Assembly (NCBI GenBank): GCA_965284365.1
Contig: OZ260079.1
Coordinates: 1,798,001-1,862,000 of the forward strand
From: Phragmitibacter sp965284365
Lineage (GTDB): Bacteria; Verrucomicrobiota; Verrucomicrobiia; Verrucomicrobiales; Verrucomicrobiaceae
Direction: 5' to 3'
DNA length: 64,000 nt
The position numbers were made by a program, and so were the translations under genes. Shown here in pieces: positions 26,048 through 34,611 of the stretch (position 1 is its first letter; every line of letters begins with the position of its first letter). The notes below the pieces were generated by a model. That model did no database searches, was not told where the DNA came from, and saw nothing but the letters and a program-made list of their open reading frames with translations.

Positions 26048-27976
26048 ATGCCCGGCGCGGCACCTATGAATCCTCACTCATCTCACTCCTCCCCACGTGC
26101 CCGTTGGACCCTGACGCTCGGCGCGCTGGGGGTCGTCTATGGGGATATCGGCACCAGCCCGCTCTACGCACTTCGCGAGTGTCTGACGCATGGTGGGCAC
26201 GGTATCACCAAGTCTTTGGACGTGCTCGGGCCGACCTCGCTGATGTTGTGGTCTTTCATCATCATCGTTTCGATCAAATACCTGACGCTGCTCTGTCGGG
26301 CCACCAATCAGGGAGAGGGCGGGGTCTTTGCATTGCTGTCGTTGCTCAGGCTTTCGGGCAGTGACTCCAATGACAAAAATAAGACTGCCGGCGTGCGGCA
26401 AGTAGGGTGGTTGGGGCTGCTCGCCATTCTCGGGGCCGCTCTTCTGTATGGCGATGGCGTCATCACCCCCGCCATTTCTGTCTTGTCGGCTGTCGAAGGC
26501 CTGAAAGAGATCAATCCTGATTTTTCCCAGTTTGTCATTCCGGCAGCTCTGGTCATCATCATTGGCCTCTTCATGGTGCAGCGCCATGGGACTCACCGCA
26601 TCGGCGCCAGCTTCGGTCCCGTCATGCTAATCTGGTTCTCGGTGCTCGCGATCATGGGTGTCATGAACATCGTGAAGCATCCTGACGCCCTGGCTGCGTT
26701 TTCGCCCCATTACGGATTTCATTTTCTCTTCACCCACGGGTGGAACGGCATGGTCATCATGGGATCGGTGCTGCTCTGTGTTACGGGTTGTGAAGCTCTT
26801 TACGCAGACATCGGGCACTTCGGCGCTTCGCCCATGCAACGGTCCTGGTTCTTCCTGGCTGGACCCGCGCTGATGCTGAACTACCTCGGACAGGCTGCCC
26901 TGGTTTTGCATAATCCCGAAGCCATCCACCAGCCTTTCTTCCGCATGGTGCCGGAGTCATGGCTGATTCCATTGGTTATTCTCGCCACCATGGCCACCAT
27001 CATCGCTTCCCAAGCCATGATTACCGGCGTGTTTTCCCTGACCCAGCAGGCCGTGCAGCTCGGCTATCTGCCGCGTCTCAAGATCAAGCACACCAATCCT
27101 GATATCCGCGGTCAAATCTATCTTCCGCAGATCAATATCGTGCTCTGTTTAGCCTGCATCGGCTTGGTCATTGGGTTCGGTGGTTCCAGCCGGCTTGCGG
27201 CAGCTTATGGGCTCACAGTCTCCGCCAACATGGTGCTCACGACCCTCCTTTTCATGGGCGTCATGCTGAAGGTCTGGCACTGGCGTCCGTGGATCGTCTA
27301 TACGCTGGTCACCATCTTCCTCTCTTGGGAGTTGAGTTTCCTAGCAGGCAGCCTGTCGAAGCTGTTCCACGGCGCCTGGCTGCCCGTGCTGACCACGATT
27401 GCTCTCTGGATGCTGATGAAAACCTGGAAAGAAGGCCGCGCCTACCTCTGGGAATCCAGCCGCCGCGGCCTGCTGCCTATTGAGCATCTAGTGCAGGAAT
27501 TGGATGAAAAACGCATTCCCCGCGTGCGAGGCACAGGCGTCTTCCTTAGCGCCTCCGCCGATGGTATGCCGTTGGTGCTGCTGCACCATCTCAAGCACAA
27601 TAAAGCGCTGCATGAGCGCGTCGTATTGCTCACCGTCGTTTTCCTGGAAGTTCCGCATGCCGCTCCTGGTCAGCGTGCGGAAAGCATCATGTTACGCGAT
27701 GACATGCATCGTCTTGTGTTGCGCTATGGCTTCTCCGAATCACCCGATGTGATGAAGGACCTTTGCCACTTCTTCTCCCTGAAGAAGCGTCACGAGCTCA
27801 GCGCCATCAGCTTCTATCAGGCGCGCGAACTGCTTTTGACGGACGGCAAATGCAAAATGGCCAAGTGGCGTAAGCACCTCTTCATTCTGCTCGCTCGCAT
27901 GGCGCGGCCTGCCACAGGCTATTTTGACCTGCCACCTCGTCAGGTCATTGAGCTAGGCCTGCAAATGGCGTTGTAG
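26048..27976 (+). CDS. kup: Kup-type potassium uptake transporter (second copy)
   Basis: A second KUP family transporter, 642 aa, clearly paralogous to the gene just upstream. It has LGVVYGDIGTSPLYALREC, TNQGEGGVFALLSLL, LLYGDGVITPAISVLSAVEG and GCEALYADIGHFGASPM, and twelve hydrophobic segments. A C-terminal soluble domain carries GVFLSASADGMPLVLLHHL. It differs by a charged insert after the first transmembrane pair (LSGSDSNDKNKTAGVRQ). An internal ATG at 26066 is an alternative start. Spacing of 57 bases and shared strand suggest cotranscription with the first copy, though no strong leader structure is seen here. Confidence 0.95.
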   Translation: MPGAAPMNPHSSHSSPRARWTLTLGALGVVYGDIGTSPLYALRECLTHGGHGITKSLDVLGPTSLMLWSFIIIVSIKYLTLLCRATNQGEGGVFALLSLLRLSGSDSNDKNKTAGVRQVGWLGLLAILGAALLYGDGVITPAISVLSAVEGLKEINPDFSQFVIPAALVIIIGLFMVQRHGTHRIGASFGPVMLIWFSVLAIMGVMNIVKHPDALAAFSPHYGFHFLFTHGWNGMVIMGSVLLCVTGCEALYADIGHFGASPMQRSWFFLAGPALMLNYLGQAALVLHNPEAIHQPFFRMVPESWLIPLVILATMATIIASQAMITGVFSLTQQAVQLGYLPRLKIKHTNPDIRGQIYLPQINIVLCLACIGLVIGFGGSSRLAAAYGLTVSANMVLTTLLFMGVMLKVWHWRPWIVYTLVTIFLSWELSFLAGSLSKLFHGAWLPVLTTIALWMLMKTWKEGRAYLWESSRRGLLPIEHLVQELDEKRIPRVRGTGVFLSASADGMPLVLLHHLKHNKALHERVVLLTVVFLEVPHAAPGQRAESIMLRDDMHRLVLRYGFSESPDVMKDLCHFFSLKKRHELSAISFYQARELLLTDGKCKMAKWRKHLFILLARMARPATGYFDLPPRQVIELGLQMAL

Positions 27977-28012
27977 CGCCATGCTGCATCCTCTTCCTCC
28001 CTCTCAATCAAT

Positions 28013-28042
28013 CTTCGGCGCCTTCGCGTCTTCGCGGTTCAA
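28013..28042. repeat. CTTCGCG-type intergenic repeat copy
   Basis: The stretch holds CTTCGGCGCC followed by TTCGCGTCTTCGCGGTTCAA, closely matching the right copy at 20426-20455. It again lies between convergent genes (second kup and pheA). Confidence 0.7.
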
Positions 28043-28084
28043 GCCGCACTCTGACTTTCGGGCCAAAGGTAGTGTTACTGTGGG

Positions 28085-29173
28085 TCACTCACCCAACGCC
28101 GAGGACGGATAACTCCCCAAAATCTTCACGGAATTCCCTTCCGCGGTCACATCATGCAACGCCTTCTGCAGAGCAGGATCGTTGCAGTGTCCGGTGACTT
28201 CCAGGAAGAAACGCACCATGCTTTGCGAATTGCTGTCGTCCGCTGGCACTGGGCGGTTTTCGATCTGCCGCACATTCACACCCTGCACCACAAAGGCTTT
28301 CAGAACCTCCAGCAAGGCCCCCACCTTATCCTTCGTGGTCACCATCAGCATGGTGTTGTCCTGGCCAGTCGGCGGCGCGGGCCGACGTCCCATGATGACG
28401 AAGCGTGCTTGGGAAGCGCTGTCGTCGATGGAAGTGGCAATGATCTTAAGGCCTTGCAACTCTGCTCCCAGCGCGGTGCCTAGCGCCGCCGAAGCCGGAT
28501 GTTCACACGCAAAGGCAGCCGCCTGACTCGTGGAGGGCGCCTCGCGCAGCTCCGCGTCCGGGAAATTCAACGAGAGCCACTTCCGGCACTGCGCAATGAC
28601 CTGCGGGTGTCCGTAAATGTAGTCCACCGTATCCTTTGGTCCATTGGACATAAGGACAGTCTCCGTGCGCCAAAGGAATTGGGCGTAAATCTGGAGAGGG
28701 GAGTTCACCAGATGATCCAGCGTGTGATGCACCGCGCCTTCGGTAGAGTGTTCGATGGGCAGCACGCCGTATTCCGCCTCATGCAGGGCCACACGTTCGA
28801 AAACGTCTTCCGTGCTGACCTCAGGCAAATACAGCACGCTGTTGCCGAAGCGGCTGATGGCCGCCTGATGCGTCCAGGAGCCCGCGGGCCCCAAGTAAGC
28901 GATCTTCAAATCCTGCTCCACCGCCAGCGCAGCCGAGATGATTTCCCGGTAGATGGCGCGCACGGACTTCTCCGGCAGGCGGCCTTTCTTTTGCTGGTTC
29001 AGCTCCACCAGTTTTCGCAGGAGTTTTTCCTCGCGGTCAGGAGCATAAATCTCCAGTCCTTCCTTCCGTTTGATCTCGCCAACGTGGTGCACCAAATCGG
29101 CACGTTCATTCAGCAGCTTCAATAGCTGTCTGTCCACACGGTCAATCTGGGTACGTACCTCCTCGAGCGTCAT
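28085..29173 (-). CDS. pheA: Bifunctional chorismate mutase / prephenate dehydratase (P-protein)
   Basis: The 362-residue enzyme should make phenylpyruvate from chorismate via prephenate. Residues 1-90 are an AroQ-type chorismate mutase (RTQIDRVDRQLLKLLNERAD; DREEKLLRKL). Residues about 91-268 are the prephenate dehydratase domain, starting IAYLGPAGSWTHQAA. A C-terminal ACT domain (about 273-360) contains DKVGALLEVL and NVRQIENRPVP, and probably senses phenylalanine. Two usually conserved dehydratase positions differ: PIEN is PIEH (His142), and the TRF motif is ARF (Ala256-Arg257-Phe258). It ends near a repeat shared with other convergent junctions. Mutase call firm; dehydratase activity likely but open. 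Confidence 0.9.
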   Translation of the reverse strand: MTLEEVRTQIDRVDRQLLKLLNERADLVHHVGEIKRKEGLEIYAPDREEKLLRKLVELNQQKKGRLPEKSVRAIYREIISAALAVEQDLKIAYLGPAGSWTHQAAISRFGNSVLYLPEVSTEDVFERVALHEAEYGVLPIEHSTEGAVHHTLDHLVNSPLQIYAQFLWRTETVLMSNGPKDTVDYIYGHPQVIAQCRKWLSLNFPDAELREAPSTSQAAAFACEHPASAALGTALGAELQGLKIIATSIDDSASQARFVIMGRRPAPPTGQDNTMLMVTTKDKVGALLEVLKAFVVQGVNVRQIENRPVPADDSNSQSMVRFFLEVTGHCNDPALQKALHDVTAEGNSVKILGSYPSSALGE

Positions 29174-29286
29174 CCTTTAAAAACTGAAACTGCCGTTCCG
29201 ATTTAGAGCGAGGGCTGACAGTGTGGAAAGCAGAAAATGCATTTCTGCGAAATGGAATCAGCCTGTTGGGCGCTGAATCACACCAA

Positions 29287-30117
29287 TCAGGGTTGCTCCG
29301 AAGCGTTTTCACCCTCAGAAACGGGCATCGTTGTCGCGGGTTCAGCCTCGGGCAAAAGCATGGTTTGGTCCTCCGACGGCTCAGAGGCTGGGGCAGTGCC
29401 TTCGCCTCCCGTTTCCCCTTGGGCGGCTGCGTCCCGCTGAGCGACTTCTTCTGGCGTCGGCAATTTCACCCGGCGCAATTCCGCCGAGTTCGGCAAATCA
29501 TCTAGGTGGCGAATGCCAAAGTGGTCCAGGAAAAGGTCCGTGGTGGAATAAAGCAGGGGACGGCCCGGCAATTCCGCGCGCCCATCGATCTTCAACAGAT
29601 TCCGATCCAGAAGCTGCTGCACCATCGCGTCCACTGACACACCACGCACCGCTTCGATGGCCGATTTGGTGATCGGCTGACGATAGGCGATGATCGCCAG
29701 GGTTTCCAAAGCAGGCCCGCTCAGACGGGATGGCTTTTTGCCGGGGTAGAGAGCCCGGCACCAGTCGCTGAATTCCCCACGAGCGCAGAGCCGCCAGCCG
29801 GTGCTGCGTTCGACAATGGTAAATGACCGTTGGTCAGCCTCATAATGCTTGGCCAGCTCCTCCAGCGCCTCCCGGATCTGCTCGTCCGTGGTCGTGACCA
29901 TGGCCGCCTTCTCCTCGTCCTGAGGGTCGGCGATAGCCTCCGCTCCACCTTCAGTGGCGCTCGTAGCAGCGGCCGCAGCTGCTGCGGCTACCGCCGCCTC
30001 CGCCAGCGCATCCTTGGCCTCCCGAGCGGTCTCGCGGATAGCCTTGCCGATTTCCACCACCGTCAGGGGTTCCTGAGTGGCAAAAAGCAGAGCTTCAACG
30101 ATGCGGGTGAGTTCCAT
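29287..30117 (-). CDS. scpB: Segregation and condensation protein B
   Basis: ScpB is the kleisin-associated winged-helix subunit of the bacterial SMC condensin. The ATG at 30117 gives MELTRIVEALLFATQEPLTV, the conserved opening; upstream extension to 30240 is not protein-like. Two winged-helix units follow, with ERSTGWRLCARGEFSDWC, LSGPALETLAIIAYRQPITK and the conserved GVSVDAMVQQLLDRNLLK. An alanine-rich insert (around residues 37-60, AAVAAAAAAAATSATEGGAE) splits the first unit, and the tail past residue 230 is Glu/Ala-rich. Length is 276 aa, longer than usual because of both. A GCAGAAA/TTTCTGC hairpin lies downstream (29230-29248). No scpA lies next to it. Confidence 0.92.
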   Translation of the reverse strand: MELTRIVEALLFATQEPLTVVEIGKAIRETAREAKDALAEAAVAAAAAAAATSATEGGAEAIADPQDEEKAAMVTTTDEQIREALEELAKHYEADQRSFTIVERSTGWRLCARGEFSDWCRALYPGKKPSRLSGPALETLAIIAYRQPITKSAIEAVRGVSVDAMVQQLLDRNLLKIDGRAELPGRPLLYSTTDLFLDHFGIRHLDDLPNSAELRRVKLPTPEEVAQRDAAAQGETGGEGTAPASEPSEDQTMLLPEAEPATTMPVSEGENASEQP

Positions 30118-30220
30118 GCGGCAGAGGGGTCGGCAATTTGGGGTCTGCCACGCGGAGTGCAAGAGGCTTTTGCTTTGGGTGAGGTTGTCTCGAATCAGGT
30201 TGCGGCGCGTTAGCCAGAGC

Positions 30221-30718
30221 TCACATACCCCTCTTGGCAAAGAAATTATCCATCTCGTTTGAGATCGAATCTGCCAATGATGGATGCGTAAAAAAGTAAA
30301 CCGTGATCTCTTCTATATCGCTCTTGAATAGGCTGATTTGAAGCGGCGCAGTTTCCCCGCGAAACAACACCTGATACTGGAGTTGGCGTTCCTCATTGTG
30401 CTTCATGAGTCGAACAAGTTGGACCAGATGTGACACAACGCGCTTATCGAATCCCCCAGAAAGATACGGAATCAGTCGCTCAAGAAACGGCTCGAAGTCG
30501 TCCAAGCGGAACCTGGTGGAACTTTCTGTTAATGGCTGGGACGTTTCCTTGTTAGAGACATCGCTTTGGCCATCGGTCCATGAAGGATCAGGCTCCCTTT
30601 CCACGAAATACCAATAGGCCAGCAAGCCTAATCCAGCGGTCAATGGGAAAAACCAATTGTTATGGTCCGTCCACTGGAGAATGCCAACAACTATAAGGGC
30701 GATAGCAATCCATTTCAT
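30221..30718 (-). CDS. Small two-pass membrane protein, function unknown
   Basis: The 165-residue product begins with two hydrophobic segments (IAIALIVVGILQW and FFPLTAGLGLLAYWYFV) separated by a short DHNNW turn. A polar region follows, then a soluble C-terminal domain of about 95 residues (FRLDDFEPFLERLIPYLSGG; YQVLFRGETAPLQISLFKSD) predicted to be mixed alpha/beta. I do not recognise the family. The start codon directly abuts the TGA of a short upstream reading stretch (30719-30802), as in translationally coupled genes. scpB begins 103 bases downstream. Coding potential is supported by the membrane segments and the charge pattern; function not assigned. Confidence 0.65.
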   Translation of the reverse strand: MKWIAIALIVVGILQWTDHNNWFFPLTAGLGLLAYWYFVEREPDPSWTDGQSDVSNKETSQPLTESSTRFRLDDFEPFLERLIPYLSGGFDKRVVSHLVQLVRLMKHNEERQLQYQVLFRGETAPLQISLFKSDIEEITVYFFTHPSLADSISNEMDNFFAKRGM

Positions 30719-30802
30719 TCACTCCGAATTGCCTTCAGGGTGGATGCCATATTTTAACTTCATATAAGCATCGCGGGCTTCATCAGTTGAGTGTCTGTTT
30801 CC
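30719..30802 (-). pseudogene. Possible remnant or frame-broken gene ending just before the 165-aa membrane protein
   Basis: Reading minus strand, 27 open codons end in DEARDAYMKLKYGIHPEGNSE-like sequence (residues read in two halves: DEARDAYMKLK and YGIHPEGNSE). They stop with a TGA that abuts the next start codon. No start codon fits, and a plausible protein-like stretch in a neighbouring frame (DLHKADVLGVIEETDTQ) lies directly upstream, suggesting a frameshift. The residue spacing weakly recalls helix II plus HPD of a J domain (HPE here). Speculative. Confidence 0.25.
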
Positions 30803-30853
30803 TCAATCACGCCCAGCACATCAGCTTTATGCAGATCAAGGGTTTAAACCTGA

Positions 30854-30874
30854 TCGCAAGGAGTGATCTTGCGA
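30854..30874 (-). terminator. Stem-loop downstream of the DUF1501 gene
   Basis: A perfect 7-bp stem TCGCAAG (30854-30860) / CTTGCGA (30868-30874) with a 7-base loop lies 34 bases after the DUF1501 stop codon. There is no clear T run on the minus strand, so this may be a processing or weak termination site. Confidence 0.35.
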
Positions 30875-30908
30875 ATGATCATGGCGAAAGCGCAGGGATA
30901 ATTTCCAA

Positions 30909-32222
30909 TCAACCAAAGAGCGACGTAATCGGCTTACCCTTGTCCGCAATCGTAAACGGCCGCTTGCTCGGGGAATACAGTACCGCATCCAACGGCAGCC
31001 CCAAGGCATAGCCAATGGTCGCGTTGAAGTCCGGGATTTCCACTTTGTTCTCCACGACTTCAAAGCCCTTTTCGTCTTTCTTGCCGTACGCTTGGCCGCC
31101 GCGAATGCCGCCGCCCGCCATCAGGCAGGTGAACGCCTTGGGATGGTGATCGCGTCCGTCGTTCTGATTGATCTCCGGGGTGCGGCCGAACTCTGTGGCC
31201 AGCACGACCAGCGTTTCTTCCAGGAGGCCACGCGAAGCCAGATCCTGCAGAAGTGTGCTGAGGGCAGCATCCAATTCTTCACAAAGTTCCGGCACACGAA
31301 TGAAGTTTGCATTGTGCGTGTCCCAGTTGCCGAAGCTCACTTCCACGTGACGCACACCGTGCTCGACAAGGCGGCGGGCCAGCAGGCAACCCTGACCAAA
31401 CGAATCCCGGCCATAACTGTCACGCAATGCCGCGTCTTCTCCGCTCAAATCAAAAGCCTTGAGCTCCTCGCTGCTCATCATCTTCACCGCATCGTCATAC
31501 ATGTCCGCATAGGCGCGGACGTTTTTGACGTTGTACTTTTCCGCGAAGGAAGTGTCGAGCTTGCGGGCGATGGAAAGCCGATCGCTGAATCTGCCGCTGT
31601 TGTCTGAAAACCACGTATTGAGCTTGCTGTTCGCCACACCATCATCAGGATCATTCACCATGAGGGGGGAGAATTTCGCCTCGAAAAAGCCCGCGCCGGG
31701 ATGGCGGCTGTCATTGCCGATCATCACACTGCCGGGCAGACTGGGATTGCCTCGTTCCTGGAACTTCTGTAACCACGCGCCCATGGCAGGGTGACGAATG
31801 CTCGAGCGCAACGTGTAGCTGGTGTGCATGTAATACTGCCCCTGCTCGTGCGCCCCCTGCGTGGAGTTCATCGAATGAATGAGCGCCACCTTGTCCATCT
31901 GCCGCGCCATCAGCGGCAGGCTGGAACTGATGCGAATCCCGTCTGCATTCGTCTTGATCGTCTCCGTTTCTCCGTTGACCTCGGCATTGTCCGGACGCGG
32001 GTCAAACGTGTCCAGATGGCTCATGCCACCCGTCATGTAGAGATAAATAACATTCCGCGCGGTGGGCACCTGCTTCAGCGGGGACGTGCCTTGGCCAGCT
32101 GCGAATATGCTGCCGGGGGACTGCATGTGCTGCAGCAGACTCACGCCCAGGAAGGTCTTTGCGGCGCCGGTAAGGATTTGGCGGCGCGAGGGCGCTGAGG
32201 AGGAATTGAGAAGAGAATTCAT
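30909..32222 (-). CDS. DUF1501 family protein with twin-arginine signal
   Basis: The 437-residue product begins with a Tat-like signal (SRRQILTGAAKTFLGVSLL), so it is probably exported folded. The body has the sulfatase/alkaline phosphatase-like pattern of DUF1501: VIYLYMTGGMSHLDTFDPRP near the start, EHGVRHVEVSFGNWDTHNAN in the middle, then ATEFGRTPEINQNDGRDHHP and CLMAGGGIRGGQAYG, with His and Asp residues placed as possible metal ligands. The family is very abundant in Planctomycetota and Verrucomicrobiota, where it is paired with DUF1549/DUF1553 proteins. Exactly such a gene lies 52 bases upstream on the same strand. The biochemical function of the pair is not established. Confidence 0.88.
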   Translation of the reverse strand: MNSLLNSSSAPSRRQILTGAAKTFLGVSLLQHMQSPGSIFAAGQGTSPLKQVPTARNVIYLYMTGGMSHLDTFDPRPDNAEVNGETETIKTNADGIRISSSLPLMARQMDKVALIHSMNSTQGAHEQGQYYMHTSYTLRSSIRHPAMGAWLQKFQERGNPSLPGSVMIGNDSRHPGAGFFEAKFSPLMVNDPDDGVANSKLNTWFSDNSGRFSDRLSIARKLDTSFAEKYNVKNVRAYADMYDDAVKMMSSEELKAFDLSGEDAALRDSYGRDSFGQGCLLARRLVEHGVRHVEVSFGNWDTHNANFIRVPELCEELDAALSTLLQDLASRGLLEETLVVLATEFGRTPEINQNDGRDHHPKAFTCLMAGGGIRGGQAYGKKDEKGFEVVENKVEIPDFNATIGYALGLPLDAVLYSPSKRPFTIADKGKPITSLFG

Positions 32223-32274
32223 GTCTGGGTGAGAGTGAGAAATGTCTTCAGTGCGGAATCGTATTCGATCTCGC

Positions 32275-34611
32275 TCACTGGATAAAAAGGAACTGGCGGG
32301 TATTCAAGATGGTCCACAGCACATCGCCGCGGCCTTCCGGGGTACCGGTCAGCACGGGACGCAGCATATTCTTTTCTTCTTCCGTCGCCCGACGGCTCAG
32401 GGTGCTCAGGTAAATGGCATCAATCATGTCCGCGGAGGACTTGCTCTTGTTCATTTCCTGGGTCACCACCGCGAATGGGCTGAGCAGATTCCGGAACAGC
32501 GCGCCATTCATCATGGTCAGCGCCTGCATGACGGAGGCATCACGGCTTCCATTCTCCACAATCTCCCGGTCGCTCTGACCATAGATACGCAGGAAGTGGC
32601 CGTTCGGCGCTGGGTTACGCAAGTCGGCGGAGCGCTGCACATACTTTTCCCGATAGTCAGCGAACTTGTTGTACGCCTCGCGACGCGGTTTTGCCACCAC
32701 ATCCCATTCCTTCATTTCCCGCTCCCGCTGCGCCTTGATCAAAGCCTGATGGTCATCCCGCTTGCGCTTCATCACGAAGGAAAGAGCTTCCTCCATGGTA
32801 GGCACCTTGCCGTAGTGTTTGACGGCAGCAGCCACCTGTTCGGCGAAGTCTTTATCCGTTTCCTTGGCTACGGCGCTCTTCTCTCCACTGCTCACGCGGC
32901 GGGCGAAGTTCTGGAAGCCATTCTCGAACACGATTTCATCCGTCTTCGCGTAGATTTTGTTTCGTTGTCCCTTGGCGGCATCTTTGGCAGCTCGGATGGC
33001 AGCCTCGTCATCGTTGCCCTTCGCAGTCTTTAGGGCAGCCGATTTGGCCTGCACTTCGGCCGTCAGTTCCTTCTGATAGGCCGCAATCTTCCGGGCGCCT
33101 TCCACCAGATCTTCCGGCGTTTGCACGAGGATGGTGCGATCCAGCCACTCCACTTTGGTCAGCATCTGCATGGTGTCCAGATAGGTCGCGTGACTCGGCT
33201 CATCAGGGTTGTCCTTGATCATCGCCACGATGGAGTCCCAAACCTGCTCCGCAGTCATCCGGCGCAGCAATGGCCCGGGGAAGTGATACATCGAGCCCGG
33301 CTCCACATCAGCCGTGTGAGCTTCGCGCTGATACGTCTTCGAGTTGAACAAGGCCCGCAGGTAGGCCTTCATGTTGTAGTTCACATCCTTCATGGATTTC
33401 TCCAGGAACTCCATGAGAGCGGGATTGCTCGGCACCGTGGAGTCCGTCAAATCGTCCACCGGATCGATCACCCCCATGCCCATGACTTTCTTCCAGAGAC
33501 GATTGGCCACCACCAGCGTGAAACGCGGATTCTCCTTGGATGTCATCCATTGGGAGTAGGCCAGGATCGGCGCCTCCCCGTCTTTCACGATGTTCCCTTC
33601 CTTGGAGAAGGAAGCCGGGATCATCGGCTTGACCGCCGCATTCGGTTTGGCATCCTTGTATTGATAATCCGTCGGCAGTTTCAGCGTCCGGTCAAAGGCG
33701 AACACGTGATTGAAGCGCAGACGGAAAAGAATCTCTGAAAAGGCCTTCTGAATCTCCTTCCGCTCACCCGGGGCGATGTTCGCCTTCGCCATAAACCGGT
33801 TCACATCAGCGGCGTTGGCCAGGTTATTGGTGGCCGCCATCCCATTGCTGTGCGCAGCCATTTGGAAGTAATCCATCTGCGACCACTTATCGAAGGGATG
33901 ATTGTGGCACTGGGCGCAGACCATCTGTGTGCCGAGGAAGACCTGAGTCGTCACCGCCATGTTATCCAGTGGCATGCCCATGTCCCGCAGATAGAAACCC
34001 GTCGCGCCGTTTTCATACGTCGCGCCATCCGCGGTCAGGAGTTGACGCACCATCACATCATACGGCGTGTTCTTGCGTAGGGAGTCCTTGAGCCACTGAA
34101 TGTAAGCCGCCCCGCCCTCACGCCCCTGCCCGCCTGGAGCAATGCCGTTTTTCACCCGCAGGACATCGGCCCAGAAGTTGAAGTAATTCTGCACATACCC
34201 GTCGCTCGCTAGAAGCTTGTCGATGAGCTTGGCGCGCTTGCCCTCTTCCTTGGACTCCAGGAACGCCAGCGCTTCCGCTTTCGTCGGGATGCGGCCGGTA
34301 ATATCCACGTAAATGCGCCGGAGGAAGACCTCATCTGAGGTCGTGGCATTGGGCTGAATCTTTTCCGCCTTCAGCTTGGTCTCCACCAGTTCGTCAATCT
34401 TGGCAGCCAGATCTTGAGCCGACGCACTCGTGGGCTCTGTCTTGGGACCCCAGGCAGGTGGCGTCTGGAGCGGAATCGCCTCCGCGGTCCGCATGCTTTT
34501 CTTGCTCTGCGCATCGGCATTCAACGCCAGCGTCAGGCTGAGGCTTAACGTCACAGTCACGGCGACCGTGGTGCGCAAGCCCGTGGTCAGGTATTGCTTA
34601 ATAGGACTCAT
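32275..34611 (-). CDS. DUF1549/DUF1553 domain protein with a CxxCH motif
   Basis: The ATG at 34611 gives MSPIKQYLTTGLRTTVAV followed by a good signal peptide ending near NADAQS. Upstream codons to 34800 are not protein-like. The 778-residue body has the N-terminal DUF1549 (EVFLRRIYVDITGRIPTKAE; DKLLASDGYVQNYFNFWADV). A CAQCH heme-binding-type motif follows at residues 232-236 (33904-33918), then NHPFDKWSQMDYFQMAA. The C-terminal DUF1553 shows NPRFTLVVANRLWKKVMGMG and ALTMMNGALFRN. No separate N-terminal cytochrome domain is present. The protein is exported and is encoded with the DUF1501 protein just downstream; a role in handling surface or polysaccharide material is often proposed but unproven. 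Confidence 0.88.
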   Translation of the reverse strand: MSPIKQYLTTGLRTTVAVTVTLSLSLTLALNADAQSKKSMRTAEAIPLQTPPAWGPKTEPTSASAQDLAAKIDELVETKLKAEKIQPNATTSDEVFLRRIYVDITGRIPTKAEALAFLESKEEGKRAKLIDKLLASDGYVQNYFNFWADVLRVKNGIAPGGQGREGGAAYIQWLKDSLRKNTPYDVMVRQLLTADGATYENGATGFYLRDMGMPLDNMAVTTQVFLGTQMVCAQCHNHPFDKWSQMDYFQMAAHSNGMAATNNLANAADVNRFMAKANIAPGERKEIQKAFSEILFRLRFNHVFAFDRTLKLPTDYQYKDAKPNAAVKPMIPASFSKEGNIVKDGEAPILAYSQWMTSKENPRFTLVVANRLWKKVMGMGVIDPVDDLTDSTVPSNPALMEFLEKSMKDVNYNMKAYLRALFNSKTYQREAHTADVEPGSMYHFPGPLLRRMTAEQVWDSIVAMIKDNPDEPSHATYLDTMQMLTKVEWLDRTILVQTPEDLVEGARKIAAYQKELTAEVQAKSAALKTAKGNDDEAAIRAAKDAAKGQRNKIYAKTDEIVFENGFQNFARRVSSGEKSAVAKETDKDFAEQVAAAVKHYGKVPTMEEALSFVMKRKRDDHQALIKAQREREMKEWDVVAKPRREAYNKFADYREKYVQRSADLRNPAPNGHFLRIYGQSDREIVENGSRDASVMQALTMMNGALFRNLLSPFAVVTQEMNKSKSSADMIDAIYLSTLSRRATEEEKNMLRPVLTGTPEGRGDVLWTILNTRQFLFIQ

